From Pyrinomonadaceae bacterium (GTDB lineage Bacteria; Acidobacteriota; Blastocatellia; Pyrinomonadales; Pyrinomonadaceae), in the NCBI GenBank assembly GCA_013813825.1, contig JACCRA010000257.1:1-5392 (forward strand): a DNA stretch of 5,392 nucleotides, read 5' to 3'. Under the pieces are notes generated by a model. That model had not been told where the DNA came from, did no database searches, and was given only the letters and a program-made list of their open reading frames with translations. Made by a program: the position numbers and the translations under genes. Below are positions 5,279-5,392 of the stretch, piece by piece (the stretch's first letter is position 1; each line of letters opens with the position of its first letter).

Positions 5279-5392
5279 GCCTCCGGCGCTTGCCTGTTTG
5301 ATTGAATTTAATACCGCCGCCCCTCGGTAAGTGCGATGACATCCTTACCTAACCGGCTTCTGGCCCTCTTAGCACCCGTTCATAAAATTCCA
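5279..5392. other. Terminal non-coding stretch; next gene not identifiable
   Basis: No recognisable gene. A plus-strand ATG at 5336 opens 19 codons to the window edge (MTSLPNRLLALLAPVHKIP), and the AT-rich TTTAATAC at 5307-5314 upstream could be a -10 region. On the minus strand an open frame enters from the edge and ends EFYERVLRGPEAG at a TAG (5351-5349). Either may be the edge of a neighbour; neither has enough sequence to decide. Confidence 0.3.

Noticed and set aside
5121..5342. Minus-strand ORF across the inverted repeat
   Set aside because: Low-complexity Arg/Gly-rich translation of a palindromic element, without start signal or family resemblance.
5336..5392. Start of a downstream plus-strand gene (MTSLPNRLLALLAPVHKIP)
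   Set aside because: Only 19 codons, no good Shine-Dalgarno, and a competing minus-strand tail (5349-5392) overlaps it. It is kept as a possibility in the terminal-region entry, not called as a gene.

Overview
The window is GC-rich bacterial DNA with two diverging gene pairs. The left pair (minus strand) is a DNA-repair endonuclease III (nth), followed 60 bp downstream by the first 46 codons of a YacP-like NYN-domain ribonuclease that runs off the left edge. The right pair (plus strand) is a large secreted subtilisin-family protease, followed 74 bp later by a two-domain GNAT acetyltransferase. Gene content suggests an Acidobacteriota genome, perhaps class Blastocatellia: the tandem GVLLGD tail on an S8 protease and a DUF4081-type GNAT are what I associate with that group. 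This is an inference from memory, not a computed placement.

Region by region: 1-140 is the partial NYN gene and 201-914 is nth. 915-1504 is a gene-poor divergent intergenic region. Its first 150 bp appear to hold frame-broken remains of a four-helix-bundle (S23/IVS-type) protein gene on the plus strand; the rest shows only a short inverted repeat and no convincing promoter. 1505-4075 is the protease and 4150-5082 the acetyltransferase. 5105-5278 is a long nested inverted repeat with palindromic ends, resembling a paired REP element (BIME) or small MITE. The last 114 bp hold no gene I can identify.

The most striking object is the protease. Between its signal peptide and its propeptide and catalytic domain lies about 180 residues that align, almost without gaps, with the first AAA+ module of ClpB/ClpA-type unfoldases. 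Every residue needed for ATP-driven unfolding has been replaced: the Walker A Lys/Thr, the Walker B Asp, the pore-loop Tyr and the arginine finger. It therefore looks like a dead Clp ATPase domain exported as part of a subtilisin. The same protein ends in ten GVLLGD hexapeptides that fit the left-handed beta-helix sequence pattern and are still expanding or homogenising at DNA level. Together these suggest an undescribed modular extracellular protease architecture.

nth and the NYN gene probably share a transcript, as may the protease and the GNAT gene. No functional link between the two pairs is evident.
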